A stretch of 64,000 nt of DNA from Alcanivorax borkumensis SK2 (GCF_000009365.1 NC_008260.1:124001-188000), one strand, 5' to 3'. Shown: positions 30,294 to 38,513, counted from the first letter of the stretch. The notes: a model not told the origin generated them from the letters alone. Numbers and translations are program-made.

Positions 30294-31370
30294 TTGTCAT
30301 TGGTGGCCAAATTGATTGAGCCGAAAACAACCATACCCTGGACACAATTCCCCGACTGGACTCGCCAAAGGAATCAGCCGGTGACCTATCCACGCATGTG
30401 TGTGGATGTGGCTGTTCAGCGGGGAGTCGATCGGGATACGCTGCTGGCGCGGGCCGAGTTAGCCCCGTCACGGTTGGACGACCCCTCTGGGCAAGTGTCT
30501 TTGCAGGAGACCGTTCAGGTATTTGCGGCCGCGGCAGCCTTGACCGGCGACAACGGCATTGGCTTGGCCGTGGGGCAGCGTATGCCTCTGACTGCCCACG
30601 GCAACTTAGGCTACCTGCTCATGTGTGCGGGTACCGCCCGGGAAGCGATTGGCCTGCTGGAACGTTTCTGGGACCTGCGGGGCCGTAGTGCCGCCCTTGA
30701 AGTAAAGGTCGAAGGTAGCGGCCTGTTTTTTGAGTTGCTGCCGGAAGTGATGTTGCCAGCCACAGTGCGAGATCTGGTGCTGGGCTCCATGCTGGGCAGC
30801 ATGGCCAGTGGCATGCGGTTTATCCTTCCGGGCCTGTCGCTGATGCCGGAAATTTGGTTGCAGGGCGAGCCGATGGCGTCAGCCCAAACCCTGGACGATA
30901 GTGTGGTTTTGGTGCGTTATCGTCAAGCTAGGGCAGGTATATGGGCGGCGGATGCGGTGCGGTGGCTGGACAGCCCGTTGCCCACGGCAAACCCGGAAGC
31001 ATTGAGTCAGGCTTTGATCCAATGTGAGCGGGAGAGTGTCTTATTGGCCCCAGGCGATACCCTGCTGCGTCAGGTGCGTGAGCTGTTAGTTCTCGATGCT
31101 GAGGGCTACCCGACGCCGGAGCAGCTTGCCGAACATCTACACCTAACAGCACGTACCTTGCGGCGCCGTTTGCAGGAAAGGGGGCTGGGCTTTCAGTCGC
31201 TGCTAGAAGAAGCCCGACGCCGTGACAGCTGCCATCTGCTGGCAGCGTCCGATATGGAAATTCAGCGTATTAGCCAGTTGCTGGGCTTTGCCGACCCGGC
31301 CAATTTCACCCGCGCTTTTAAGGTCTCGATGGGCATGACGCCCAGCCAGTGGCGAGAGCGGCATGCCTAA
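30294..31370 (+). CDS. AraC-family transcriptional regulator
   Basis: A regulator of up to 358 residues, of the OruR/ArgR-like branch with an N-terminal arabinose-binding-like domain (PF12625 type, about residues 45-230). The C-terminal double helix-turn-helix covers about 265-355 and includes LTARTLRRRLQERGLGFQSLL and LGFADPANFTRAFKVSMG. The start is unsure: TTG is given, a GTG three codons on is as good, and the first ATG at residue 35 would cut into the conserved TYPRMCVDVAVQRGV region. It is divergent from the PF10118 hydrolase, its probable target. Confidence 0.85.
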   Translation: MSLVAKLIEPKTTIPWTQFPDWTRQRNQPVTYPRMCVDVAVQRGVDRDTLLARAELAPSRLDDPSGQVSLQETVQVFAAAAALTGDNGIGLAVGQRMPLTAHGNLGYLLMCAGTAREAIGLLERFWDLRGRSAALEVKVEGSGLFFELLPEVMLPATVRDLVLGSMLGSMASGMRFILPGLSLMPEIWLQGEPMASAQTLDDSVVLVRYRQARAGIWAADAVRWLDSPLPTANPEALSQALIQCERESVLLAPGDTLLRQVRELLVLDAEGYPTPEQLAEHLHLTARTLRRRLQERGLGFQSLLEEARRRDSCHLLAASDMEIQRISQLLGFADPANFTRAFKVSMGMTPSQWRERHA

Positions 31371-31479
31371 CGAAGTTTTTGCGTTGCGGAGAATGAGACA
31401 GACCCCAAAAAAGTGGCGGTGAACGTCAAACGCTTGCTATCGCGTATTGAATACAGCGAAAAACATGTTGCGTCTTGTG

Positions 31480-32256
31480 TTATTTCTCTACAAACGCTCG
31501 TTCGATCACGTACTCACCCAGCTCGCCACCGCGGGTTTCCTTGAAGCCCCAGTCGTCGAGGATCTTGGTGGTGTCTTTGAGCATGGCCGGGCTACCACAC
31601 AGCATGAAGCGGTCGTTTTCCAGGCTTGGTTTGGGCAGGCCCAGGTCCTCGAAAATCTTGCCGCTGGTCATCAGGTCGGTGAGGCGACCTTCGTTGCGGA
31701 ACGGCTCTCGAGTGACGGTGGGGTAATAGAGCAGTTTGCCGTTAACGAACTCACCGAAGAACTCGTTGTTTGGCAGCTCGTGTTCAATGGTGTCCTGGTA
31801 GGCCAACTCGGAGACATGACGCACCCCGTGGGTGAGAATGACGCGGTCGTACTGTTCGTACACCTCCGGATCCTTGATGATGCTCATGAACGGTGCGAGG
31901 CCCGTGCCAGTGGATAGCAACCACAGGTTTTTGCCCGGCAGCAAGTGGTCGGCGACTAGCGTGCCGGTGGGCTTGCGGCTCACGTAGATCTTGTCGCCCG
32001 GCTGAATGTTTTGCAGCTGGGACGTCAGCGGGCCGTCTTGCACCTTGATGCTGAAAAATTCCAGTTCTTCCTCATAGTTCGCGCTGGCAATGGAATAGGC
32101 GCGCAGCAGTGGGCGGCCGTTGTCCTGCTCCAGACCAATCATGGTGAAATGTCCGTTTTTGAAACGGAAACCCGGGTCCCGGCTGGTGGTAAAGCTGAAC
32201 AGGGTGTCGTTCCAGTGGCGAACGCTTTTGACGGTTTCGGTATTCAAATTAGACAT
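31480..32256 (-). CDS. fpr: Ferredoxin/flavodoxin-NADP+ reductase
   Basis: A 258-residue FAD enzyme that exchanges electrons between NADPH and ferredoxin or flavodoxin and is used in redox-stress defence. FAD binding is shown by RAYSIAS (52-58) and by the GPLTSQL segment. NADP binding is shown by STGTGLAPFMSII near 112-124 and by LCGSPAMLKD. The C-terminus ends in VIERAFVEK, typical of the bacterial subclass IA. The divergent LysR gene matches Pseudomonas FinR, which activates fpr, and the gap contains matching palindromes. Confidence 0.94.
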   Translation of the reverse strand: MSNLNTETVKSVRHWNDTLFSFTTSRDPGFRFKNGHFTMIGLEQDNGRPLLRAYSIASANYEEELEFFSIKVQDGPLTSQLQNIQPGDKIYVSRKPTGTLVADHLLPGKNLWLLSTGTGLAPFMSIIKDPEVYEQYDRVILTHGVRHVSELAYQDTIEHELPNNEFFGEFVNGKLLYYPTVTREPFRNEGRLTDLMTSGKIFEDLGLPKPSLENDRFMLCGSPAMLKDTTKILDDWGFKETRGGELGEYVIERAFVEK

Positions 32257-32315
32257 AGTTAAATCAGCGCTTATTCCAAAATTCCAGATGGTGGAAATTT
32301 AACCGAATGGAGATT

Positions 32316-32361
32316 ATCGGTAAAATGGGTTATACCGATAGATCTTATCGGGGAATCCGAT
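32316..32361. promoter_or_regulatory. Paired ATCGG palindromes, candidate FinR operators for fpr
   Basis: ATCGGTA at 32316 is mirrored by TACCGAT ending at 32339. ATCGG at 32347 is mirrored by CCGAT ending at 32361. Four half-sites in 46 bases between fpr and its LysR regulator suggest two dimers of a LysR tetramer. Identity of the binding protein is inferred from position. Confidence 0.6.
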
Positions 32362-32372
32362 ATCATTCATTT

Positions 32373-32391
32373 AATAATAATTCTCATTCAA
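32373..32391. promoter_or_regulatory. Possible Fur box upstream of finR-like gene
   Basis: AATAATAATTCTCATTCAA matches 12 of 19 positions of the Fur consensus GATAATGATAATCATTATC by my own count, including the ATAAT and TCATT halves. It sits 17 bases before the regulator start. Iron control of this LysR gene would make sense, since Fpr supplies electrons to iron-sulphur proteins, but no experiment supports it here. Confidence 0.4.
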
Positions 32392-32407
32392 TCATAAAGA
32401 GATGGTC

Positions 32408-33292
32408 ATGCGCTATACCCTCAGGCAGCTGGAAGTCTTTCTGGCCATTGCGCACTTTGAAAATGTGAGCCATGCGGCTCACCATCTGAGCATGTCTCAG
32501 TCGGCGGCTTCCGGGGCACTTAAGGAACTGGAAGGCCTTTACGATATAAAATTTTTTGAGCGGGCCGGCAAGCGATTGAAGCTCAATGAGCTGGGCCGCC
32601 AGTTCTGGCCCCGTGCAGAAGCGCTGCTGGCCCAGGCCCGTGAGCTGGAATCCGATCTGCAATCCCGCCGGGACTTGGGACGTCTGAATGTGGGCGCCAC
32701 TCTGACCATTGGCAATTATCTGGCGGTGGCGATTATGGCGGATTACATGGCTCAGCAGCCCGGCGCCCGGGTGCACTTGGAGGTGGCTAATACTCGCTCC
32801 ATTGTTGATCGGGTGCTGAGCTTTGAGCTGGATCTGGGCCTGATAGAGGGTGAGCTGAATCATCCAGATCTGGAGCTGTTACCTTGGCGGGAGGACGAGC
32901 TGGTGGTCTTCTGTAGCCCGGATCATCCGCTATCAAGTAAGCAAGCGCTTACTGATGAGGACCTGCGCGCGGCCCACTGGATTGTCCGTGAGTCGGGCTC
33001 GGGTACTCGTCAGACCTTCGAGCGGGCTTTGCATGGCCTGGTGGCTGAGTTAGATCTGGCCCTAGAGCTGGAACACACTGAGGCCATTAAACGGGCGGTG
33101 GAAACAGGGTTGGGGATTAGTTGTCTGTCGCGGGTGTGCTTGCAAGAGGCGTTCAAGCGAGGGTCTTTGGTGGAGTTGTCGGTGCCACACCGTGACTTCA
33201 ATCGGGAATTCTATTTTGTGTTGCACCGCCAAAAGTACCGTAGCCCGGGGATCGAACGATGGCTGGAGTTATGCCGCGCTTCCGTGCAGTAA
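32408..33292 (+). CDS. finR: LysR-family regulator, FinR-like
   Basis: A 294-residue LysR regulator whose N-terminus MRYTLRQLEVFLAIAHFENV is like FinR of Pseudomonas, the superoxide-responsive activator of fpr. The helix-turn-helix covers about residues 3-62, and the ligand domain follows. The second of two in-frame ATG codons is used because AAAGAG then has normal spacing and the family begins there. It is divergent from fpr with palindromic sites between. The symbol rests on family similarity and synteny; the sensed signal is not visible in the sequence. Confidence 0.82.
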   Translation: MRYTLRQLEVFLAIAHFENVSHAAHHLSMSQSAASGALKELEGLYDIKFFERAGKRLKLNELGRQFWPRAEALLAQARELESDLQSRRDLGRLNVGATLTIGNYLAVAIMADYMAQQPGARVHLEVANTRSIVDRVLSFELDLGLIEGELNHPDLELLPWREDELVVFCSPDHPLSSKQALTDEDLRAAHWIVRESGSGTRQTFERALHGLVAELDLALELEHTEAIKRAVETGLGISCLSRVCLQEAFKRGSLVELSVPHRDFNREFYFVLHRQKYRSPGIERWLELCRASVQ

Positions 33293-33487
33293 TGTGTCGC
33301 AGCGCCAGGCCGTTGCGTTGTTTTGGCCAGCGGGGGGATGCCCCCGAGGGCGAGAGGAAGGCGTTCTTTCTCGTCTCCACGTCGCATTTTATCATTAGCC
33401 TGGGCGCCTAGTTGTGCGCCTTGTTCGGTATGGCGTCGCGCAGCGGGAAAAGAGATAGCCTTATCGTGATTGATAGCAGGAAGCCTA

Positions 33488-34273
33488 ATGAAGAAGCATC
33501 AAAGTCATCACCACGCGCAGCAAAGGTTTACCCACAGAGACTGGCAAGAAGAGTGGCAGGCGTTCTGGCTGGCGGTGGGTTTTCTCACCCGAATACCGAT
33601 GCTGGTACGTATTGATTACAGCCAGACCTTAATGAATCGCTCCAGCGTGTATTTTCCTCTGGTGGGGCTGTTGCTGGGCGCGCTGTACGCGGGCTTATTT
33701 GTATTGCTCGATGCTTTCTGGGCCACTGGAATTTGTGTGGCGCTAATATTGGTGTTCCACCTGTGGATCACCGGGGCTTTTCATGAGGATGGGCTGGCGG
33801 ACAGCGTGGATGCGCTAGGGGGTGGCTATACCGTGGCCCGGCGCCTTGAAATCATGAAAGATAGCCGCATTGGCACCTATGGGACGGTGGCGCTGATCAT
33901 GGCGTTGGGGTTAAAGGGCCTGTTGCTGGCGGAGGCGAAAACGGTCTGGCTTGCCTTATTGCTGAGCCCGGTCGTTAGCCGGTTAACGCCATTGTGGTTA
34001 ATGCGATATTTGCCGTATGTAACGGATCCAAATACCAGTAAAAGCAAACCGGTGGCAGAAGGGTTTAGTACGCAGCGGTTGTGTGTGGCTACCGCGCTGA
34101 CCGTGGTTGTGGCGGCTCTGGCGGGTGCGGTAATTCCTGCGCTGTTATCTGTTGTTGTGGTGGCGTTGCTGTGGGGTGGATATCTTTGGCGACACCTACG
34201 CGGCTATACCGGTGATACGCTTGGGGCCAGCGTGGTGTTGTGCGAGCTGGTGTTCTTATTGCTTTGGGGATGA
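33488..34273 (+). CDS. cobS: Adenosylcobinamide-GDP ribazoletransferase (cobalamin synthase)
   Basis: A 261-residue inner-membrane enzyme that joins adenosylcobinamide-GDP and alpha-ribazole, the last assembly step of the B12 nucleotide loop. The signature FHEDGLADSVDALGGG (98-113) holds the acidic metal ligands. About six membrane segments follow. The N-terminus is His/Gln-rich (KKHQSHHHAQQ), unusual but short. AGGAAG precedes the ATG. No other cobalamin gene is adjacent and I see no B12 riboswitch box upstream, so it stands alone here. A terminator follows. Confidence 0.93.
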   Translation: MKKHQSHHHAQQRFTHRDWQEEWQAFWLAVGFLTRIPMLVRIDYSQTLMNRSSVYFPLVGLLLGALYAGLFVLLDAFWATGICVALILVFHLWITGAFHEDGLADSVDALGGGYTVARRLEIMKDSRIGTYGTVALIMALGLKGLLLAEAKTVWLALLLSPVVSRLTPLWLMRYLPYVTDPNTSKSKPVAEGFSTQRLCVATALTVVVAALAGAVIPALLSVVVVALLWGGYLWRHLRGYTGDTLGASVVLCELVFLLLWG

Positions 34274-34315
34274 GAGATGAATTGATCATTGCGTGCCTTG
34301 AAAGCACGCAGAGGA

Positions 34316-34349
34316 AAAACGGCGCGCCAGCTCCCCGCGCCGTTTTTTA
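34316..34349 (+). terminator. Rho-independent terminator after cobS
   Basis: AACGGCGCG, loop of about nine bases, CGCGCCGTTTTTT: a strong GC stem followed by six T. A small hairpin GCGTGC/GCACGC precedes it at 34291-34310. Confidence 0.9.
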
Positions 34350-34543
34350 TGGTGTTTCTAGGAACACTAAATGGTGGTTAATGGATTGGGTACTAATGGT
34401 GGGGGGGCGAATTCTAAAATGTCGTCATGAGCACAGTTTAGTGCGTGATCGGATCTGTTCAATGTGGGCAGATTGGGTAAGGCTGTGTTGCAAATGCCGG
34501 AAGCCATTGGCAATGGTGCTTATAACAATGGGAGAGAAGACGC

Positions 34544-35398
34544 ATGTCTGCGTTACCTGAATACCGCTCGTTTGATGTTACCGTGCAAAATTTTATTGCC
34601 CACGTGCAATTCAGCCGTCCTGAATCGCTGAACAGTATGAACAAGGATTTTTGGCTGGAGTTGCCCCGTTGCTTGCGGGATATAGAGGCGAGCACTGATG
34701 CTCGAGTGGTGGTGATTTCTTCCACAGGCAAACACTTTTCTGCGGGCATGGATTTGGCGGTGTTTTCGGATCCTAGTGGTGCCCCAATGGGAGGGGACCC
34801 GGGACGAATGGCAGAGAACCTTCGCCGGGTGGTGCTGCAGCTGCAAGATTGTCTGAGTGTGCTCGAGCAGGTGCGAATTCCAGTGCTGGCAGCGATTCAG
34901 GGAGGCTGTATTGGTGGCGCATTGGATTTGGTGTGTGCGGCGGACAGTCGTTACTGCACAGAGGACGCGTTCTTTACCATCAAGGAAACCCCGCTGGGTA
35001 TGACTGCGGATGTGGGTACACTTCAGCGTCTGCCTAAGTTGATGCCCCAAGGCCTGGTGAGGGAGCTGGCCTATACCGGTCGCAAGTTTGGCGCCCAAGA
35101 GGCGGCGGAGCAAGGGCTGGTCAATAGTGTTTACGGTAATACGCATGACATGCTAGCGGCCGTGATGGGCATTGCTGCGGATATAGCTGCGAATTCTCCG
35201 CTGGCGGTGATGGGCTGCAAGGAAATGCTTAATTACAGCCGTGACCACAGTGTTGAGGATAGCCTGAAATACATGGCTACATGGCAAGCGGGTATGTTCC
35301 GGCCCGACGATATGATGTTGACCTTTCAAGCCCAGGCGAAGAAAGAACAGGCGCAATACCCGGATTTGATGCCCATCAAAGAATTGTTTGAGTCTTGA
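34544..35398 (+). CDS. Crotonase-fold dienoyl-CoA isomerase (Delta3,5-Delta2,4)
   Basis: A 284-residue enoyl-CoA hydratase/isomerase-family protein. The three acidic residues used by rat ECH1 dienoyl-CoA isomerase are all conserved with identical spacing: Asp128, Glu148 and Asp156 (differences 20 and 8), in DLVCAADSRYC and KETPLGMTADVGTLQRLPK. The oxyanion-hole motifs HFSAGMDL and GGCIGGALD are present. It would isomerise 3,5-dienoyl-CoA to 2,4-dienoyl-CoA during degradation of unsaturated fatty acids with odd-numbered double bonds. It stands alone between a terminator and a converging operon. Confidence 0.9.
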   Translation: MSALPEYRSFDVTVQNFIAHVQFSRPESLNSMNKDFWLELPRCLRDIEASTDARVVVISSTGKHFSAGMDLAVFSDPSGAPMGGDPGRMAENLRRVVLQLQDCLSVLEQVRIPVLAAIQGGCIGGALDLVCAADSRYCTEDAFFTIKETPLGMTADVGTLQRLPKLMPQGLVRELAYTGRKFGAQEAAEQGLVNSVYGNTHDMLAAVMGIAADIAANSPLAVMGCKEMLNYSRDHSVEDSLKYMATWQAGMFRPDDMMLTFQAQAKKEQAQYPDLMPIKELFES

Positions 35399-35504
35399 TC
35401 CGCCCTGAACCGGTGAGCCGCTAAGTATAGAAAAATCTGTGTTTAGCGCACCACGGTATTCGATATGCTGGTAAGGGGTTTGGAGCGGGGTAAATGGGTA
35501 GAGG

Positions 35505-35894
35505 TTAGTGGGTATTTAGCGGCTTTTTCCCCATAAGAAACAGCAGTGTGTTGCGGCATATTTTAAGCACAGGATAAAGGCAACGAGACAGCTTGCGGGA
35601 GCGAAACACAAAAGCATTAATGCAATTAAATAGGCCGCTTGGGCTGCTGAGTAAGGCGATATGGTGCACCGCATCGGCGCCATGGAGATAGTGACCGTTG
35701 AGGAGTAATACCATGCCGTCATCCAAGGAAATGCCCTTTTCCTGCATATGGGCTACCCATTGCGGCGCTTGGCGGGCATCAATTAGATGTAATGGCCCAA
35801 TCGTGTTACGGAAACGGATAAAGCGCACATAGTTACGGCAGGCGGGACATTCGCCATCGTAAACCAGATAGGTGTCGTTTGGATTGGGGATCAT
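35505..35894 (-). CDS. DCC-family thiol-disulfide oxidoreductase (DUF393)
   Basis: A 129-residue protein of the DCC family, named for the motif D-x-x-C-x-x-C, here VYDGECPACR with Cys16 and Cys19, a thioredoxin-like redox pair. The conserved HLIDAR follows near 42-47. No signal peptide is seen, so the N-terminus is probably cytoplasmic; a hydrophobic stretch lies near the C-terminus. Its ATG overlaps the TGA of the HTTM gene (ATGA), so the two are translationally coupled. DCC proteins are often encoded with or fused to HTTM proteins. The substrate is unknown. Confidence 0.85.
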   Translation of the reverse strand: MIPNPNDTYLVYDGECPACRNYVRFIRFRNTIGPLHLIDARQAPQWVAHMQEKGISLDDGMVLLLNGHYLHGADAVHHIALLSSPSGLFNCINAFVFRSRKLSRCLYPVLKICRNTLLFLMGKKPLNTH

Positions 35895-36814
35895 GGGGAA
35901 TAAACCAAGAGGCTCAGCCAAGGAAACTCGTAGATACAAAGTAACAGGAATAACCCCAAGTAGCCTAGCCTTAAGCCGGCCACGTCGTTAGGCACCAGAC
36001 AATATCCCCAAATGATGATCAACCAGCCAAACCCGATGACCGGAGCTACTGCGTAAACAGGAATGATAAAAGCCATCAACAGCAGATGTTTGAAAATTTC
36101 ACCGCGCCGGGAGAGTGGAAGCAGTAACATGACGGCAATGGCAATTTGGTCTACATAGTTGACCCAAGTAATCACCAACGCCAAGCGATGCAAGGCCTCA
36201 GAGCTGTGCAGTGTGGCGGTGGGTTGGTCGGCAAGTAAGGGGTCTAGTGCCCGTACATAAAGTTGGCGGTTTTCAGAGAAAATATCGCCATCCATCCCCG
36301 TTACCAGTGAGCCCAGAGCACTAAAGCGGCTATCTGTCATGAGAATAAACTCAAAGAAATCGCCACTTAGGTAATCCGGAGAGAGGGTTTTCTGTACCAC
36401 GGCCATCATCATGGTGAAGAAAAGCAGATAACGAGCACAGCGCCTTAGAAAAGCGGGCCGATCAATCGTGTTGTCGAATGCTAGAAACAGACTGAATACC
36501 CAGTAACAAAGCAGGTATTTGTGGTTATCCGCGTGTGTCCAGTTCAACCATAAGGCTGCGGAGCTGAATAAAAAGACCACAAACCAGAAGGGGCCTTGTC
36601 GCAGTAGCGCTGGCCAGACCAGGTAACTGATGACCAACAGTTGGAAAGGGATGGCGAAATAGACATGGGGAAAGCCATGAAAAATCAGGATGCCCAGAGT
36701 TAAAGCCCCAACGACGGCAAGAAAATCCTGTTGCTCCCGGCCACACAACTTTTCCAATAGCGGCGACGTGAGGGTGGTGCTCAGTCGCCGGTTGATGGCG
36801 TCAGTGTTTAACAC
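35891..36814 (-). CDS. HTTM-family membrane protein, vitamin K carboxylase-like
   Basis: A 307-residue polytopic inner-membrane protein with about eight hydrophobic segments. NHKYLLCYWVFSLFLAF (97-113) and VVQKTLSPDYLSG (139-151) match the HTTM domain shared with eukaryotic gamma-glutamyl carboxylase, where the corresponding segments are NHSYL and VKKLDADWVEG. Lys142 aligns with the catalytic Lys218 of the human enzyme. The C-terminal lumenal domain of the human protein is absent. The start is GTG with GGAGG six bases before it, overlapping the upstream gene by 14 bases; an ATG 24 codons earlier lacks a ribosome site. Enzymatic activity is an inference. Confidence 0.75.
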   Translation of the reverse strand: MLNTDAINRRLSTTLTSPLLEKLCGREQQDFLAVVGALTLGILIFHGFPHVYFAIPFQLLVISYLVWPALLRQGPFWFVVFLFSSAALWLNWTHADNHKYLLCYWVFSLFLAFDNTIDRPAFLRRCARYLLFFTMMMAVVQKTLSPDYLSGDFFEFILMTDSRFSALGSLVTGMDGDIFSENRQLYVRALDPLLADQPTATLHSSEALHRLALVITWVNYVDQIAIAVMLLLPLSRRGEIFKHLLLMAFIIPVYAVAPVIGFGWLIIIWGYCLVPNDVAGLRLGYLGLFLLLCIYEFPWLSLLVYSP

Positions 36815-37352
36815 GGCAGCCCTCCGCGTTATTCCAGTAGGCGCTGCCCAGAGGGGTGCGGGTAAGGGCGCCGGTGGGCACGTCAAGCAAGGTTTTCCAT
36901 GCCACCAGCTGCAAGCCTGTTACGGCTAGAGGCTGATGACTGCTGGTTTTGTCTCCGGAAAGGCCGGCGACAGCGTAGCTGCGCAGGGTTTGGTCATTCA
37001 GGGTAACGGTTCTCACGGTGCCACTAGGTAGCCACACTTTGTTGGCTGCATAGTGACAAAGGGATAGAAGGTTCTCTATCGTCGGCATGGCATTGAAATG
37101 AGCAAGTGGCCGACCTAAAGCTTGGCTGTTGGCAAGAAATTGTTGCTCTGGGGTTTCAAGCATAATCGAAACTACCCGGGTGCCGGGGGCATCCTGGGTG
37201 GAGAACATGCCCATGCCTCCGCCTTTCCACTGGGACAGGTCGCTATAGGTTACGTGGTAGAAATGGTTGAAAAGAATCGCCAGAGAGCCCGCCATCAGTA
37301 AAAGGAAAAGGCGCGCTTCTGCATACTTTCTGCTAGAAAAAAACTGTTTCAT
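36801..37352 (-). CDS. Unknown membrane-anchored protein of the HTTM operon
   Basis: A 183-residue protein I do not recognise. One hydrophobic segment (about 13-32) near a charged N-terminus looks like a signal anchor, so the remaining 150 residues are probably periplasmic. A striking GGGMGMFST segment (44-52) follows directly. Two cysteines lie further on (LSLCHYAANK and EGCRVKH at the end). Proteins with this short N-terminal anchor and GMGMFS motif often precede HTTM genes in my memory of marine genomes, but I cannot verify that. It overlaps the HTTM gene and follows the peptide gene by 41 bases. Confidence 0.7.
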   Translation of the reverse strand: MKQFFSSRKYAEARLFLLLMAGSLAILFNHFYHVTYSDLSQWKGGGMGMFSTQDAPGTRVVSIMLETPEQQFLANSQALGRPLAHFNAMPTIENLLSLCHYAANKVWLPSGTVRTVTLNDQTLRSYAVAGLSGDKTSSHQPLAVTGLQLVAWKTLLDVPTGALTRTPLGSAYWNNAEGCRVKH

Positions 37353-37364
37353 TTTGGCGGGGAT

Positions 37365-37386
37365 GGGCCGCCCAAGCGGGCGGCCC
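37365..37386 (-). terminator. Perfect stem-loop between peptide gene and HTTM operon genes
   Basis: GGGCCGCCC-AAGC-GGGCGGCCC, a perfect 9-bp GC stem with a 4-base loop, lies in the 41-base gap. No T-run follows. It is a candidate attenuator or RNA-stability element that would let the small peptide be made in excess over the downstream membrane proteins. Confidence 0.6.
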
Positions 37387-37393
37387 GGAGAGG

Positions 37394-37564
37394 TCAGCCG
37401 GCATTATCTAGCTCGGATTGCAGCTCAGATGTTTCTGATTCGGAACAGCTGGCCCAGATGCTGCTACATTCTGCGCGAGCTTCATCGACCAGAGGCACTT
37501 CAGACACAATTGCGGCGCCAGCAAAAATGGCCAGAGCCAGGGTGGCGTAGGTGAGTTTCTTCAT
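37394..37564 (-). CDS. Short secreted Cys/Glu-rich peptide, possible modified-peptide precursor
   Basis: A 56-residue product. Residues 1-3 are MKK, 5-20 are hydrophobic, and DEARA-EC (28-33) offers a signal-peptidase site after Ala31. That leaves a 25-residue mature peptide with two cysteines (33 and 40), five glutamates (32, 42, 44, 47, 51) and many serines. It is the first gene of the operon containing an HTTM (carboxylase-like) protein and a DCC thiol oxidoreductase. AGGGA precedes the ATG at 10 bases; an upstream ATG 13 codons away would spoil the signal peptide. No known family was recognised. The gene is real in my view; its function is open. Confidence 0.65.
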   Translation of the reverse strand: MKKLTYATLALAIFAGAAIVSEVPLVDEARAECSSIWASCSESETSELQSELDNAG

Positions 37565-37706
37565 CACAAGTTCCCTATCAGATAAGTGTTCAGGCGAATG
37601 CAATGATGATTATGGCGCTTGGTGTTAAGTCAGGGTATACCCCAAATGGGGCAATGTGGGTAGGGGTTATGCCATGAGATGCTTATGCGTTAGAGAAAAT
37701 TAGACA

Positions 37707-37738
37707 CAAAAAAGGCGCCACAAGGGCGCCTTTTTTAA
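37707..37738 (-). terminator. Terminator downstream of the cold-shock gene
   Basis: AAAAAAGGCGCC, loop ACAA, GGGCGCCTTTTTT: a strong stem with A- and T-runs on both sides, so it can act in both directions. It separates csp from the peptide operon. Confidence 0.92.
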
Positions 37739-37751
37739 CTGGAACGATCGC

Positions 37752-37958
37752 TTACAGAGCGACGATGTTCTCAGCCTGTGGGCCTTTAGGGCCCTGGGTT
37801 ACGGTGAACTCAACCGCTTGGCCTTCAGCCAGGGTTTTGAAACCGGAACCAGTGATGGCGCTGAAGTGAGCGAAAACGTCTGGGCCGTTTTCCTGCTCTA
37901 GGAAACCAAAACCTTTTGCTTCGTTGAACCACTTAACGGTGCCTTTAACTGTAGACAT
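37752..37958 (-). CDS. Cold-shock protein, CspA family
   Basis: A 68-residue single-stranded nucleic-acid-binding protein, a lone cold-shock domain of five beta strands. RNP1 is KGFGFLEQ (15-22) and RNP2 is VFAHFSAI (28-35). It unwinds RNA secondary structure in the cold or acts as general RNA chaperone. TATAAC at 38045-38050 (minus strand) may be the -10 box, which gives an untranslated leader of about 80 bases, as typical for csp genes. Which Csp paralogue it is cannot be decided. Confidence 0.95.
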   Translation of the reverse strand: MSTVKGTVKWFNEAKGFGFLEQENGPDVFAHFSAITGSGFKTLAEGQAVEFTVTQGPKGPQAENIVAL

Positions 37959-38513
37959 AACACTATTCCTGAAAAAATGAAGTTTCGCCTCAATGGCGTA
38001 AGTAGCTGAAAAACGGGGACTTGGACTTCGGAACTGCAGGACGAGTTATACAGAGAAAACAACGAAATGAAGTGCGTGATTCAAGTACGATCTTTTAGCT
38101 GGGAGTAAAGATACCCGGATTCCTCCTTCGTGTACAGCTAAATTGCATCTTAAAGATGCTTGGAGGGGTGATTTACGATGATTTTTCTATTCAGGCCGGT
38201 GATTCCGGTGCCCACACCTCGACTTGCGCCCACTGTGCGAGTATCGGCGCTATGCTGGTTGGGCGGCCCAACAGAGGGGCAAACGGCGTTGGTTTGATCG
38301 TGCCGTTCACAGAAGCTTCGTTTTCACCGCCACGCATTTTTAGTTCTTCTAAAATAAAGGTTATGACTTTCTACGCGGCAAATATATTGGATGACGGCGT
38401 GTTTGGTCCCCAACAGCTTGATCAGGTTTCAATGGCAAACAGGCCCTAACGTTTCTGGCGCGACGCCAGTGGCTATTGTAAATAGCCAGACCTTGGCACG
38501 ATGTGGCTTGCGG
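37959..38513. other. Intergenic stretch upstream of the cold-shock gene
   Basis: The part next to csp should hold its promoter and leader. Further on there is a plus-strand open frame of 97 codons at 38156-38449 without ribosome site or recognisable domain, which I do not call. A perfect hairpin TGGCTATT-GTA-AATAGCCA lies at 38470-38488, without T-run. Confidence 0.5.

Noticed and set aside
33293..33487. Possible cobalamin riboswitch before cobS
   Set aside because: No B12-box or the conserved core was found in the 195 bases upstream.
36815..36886. ATG start 24 codons upstream for the HTTM protein
   Set aside because: No ribosome site; the GTG behind GGAGG gives a normal overlap with the preceding gene.
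38156..38449. Plus-strand open frame of 97 codons upstream of the cold-shock gene
   Set aside because: There is no ribosome site, no recognisable domain and an amino-acid composition unlike neighbouring genes; it may be chance.
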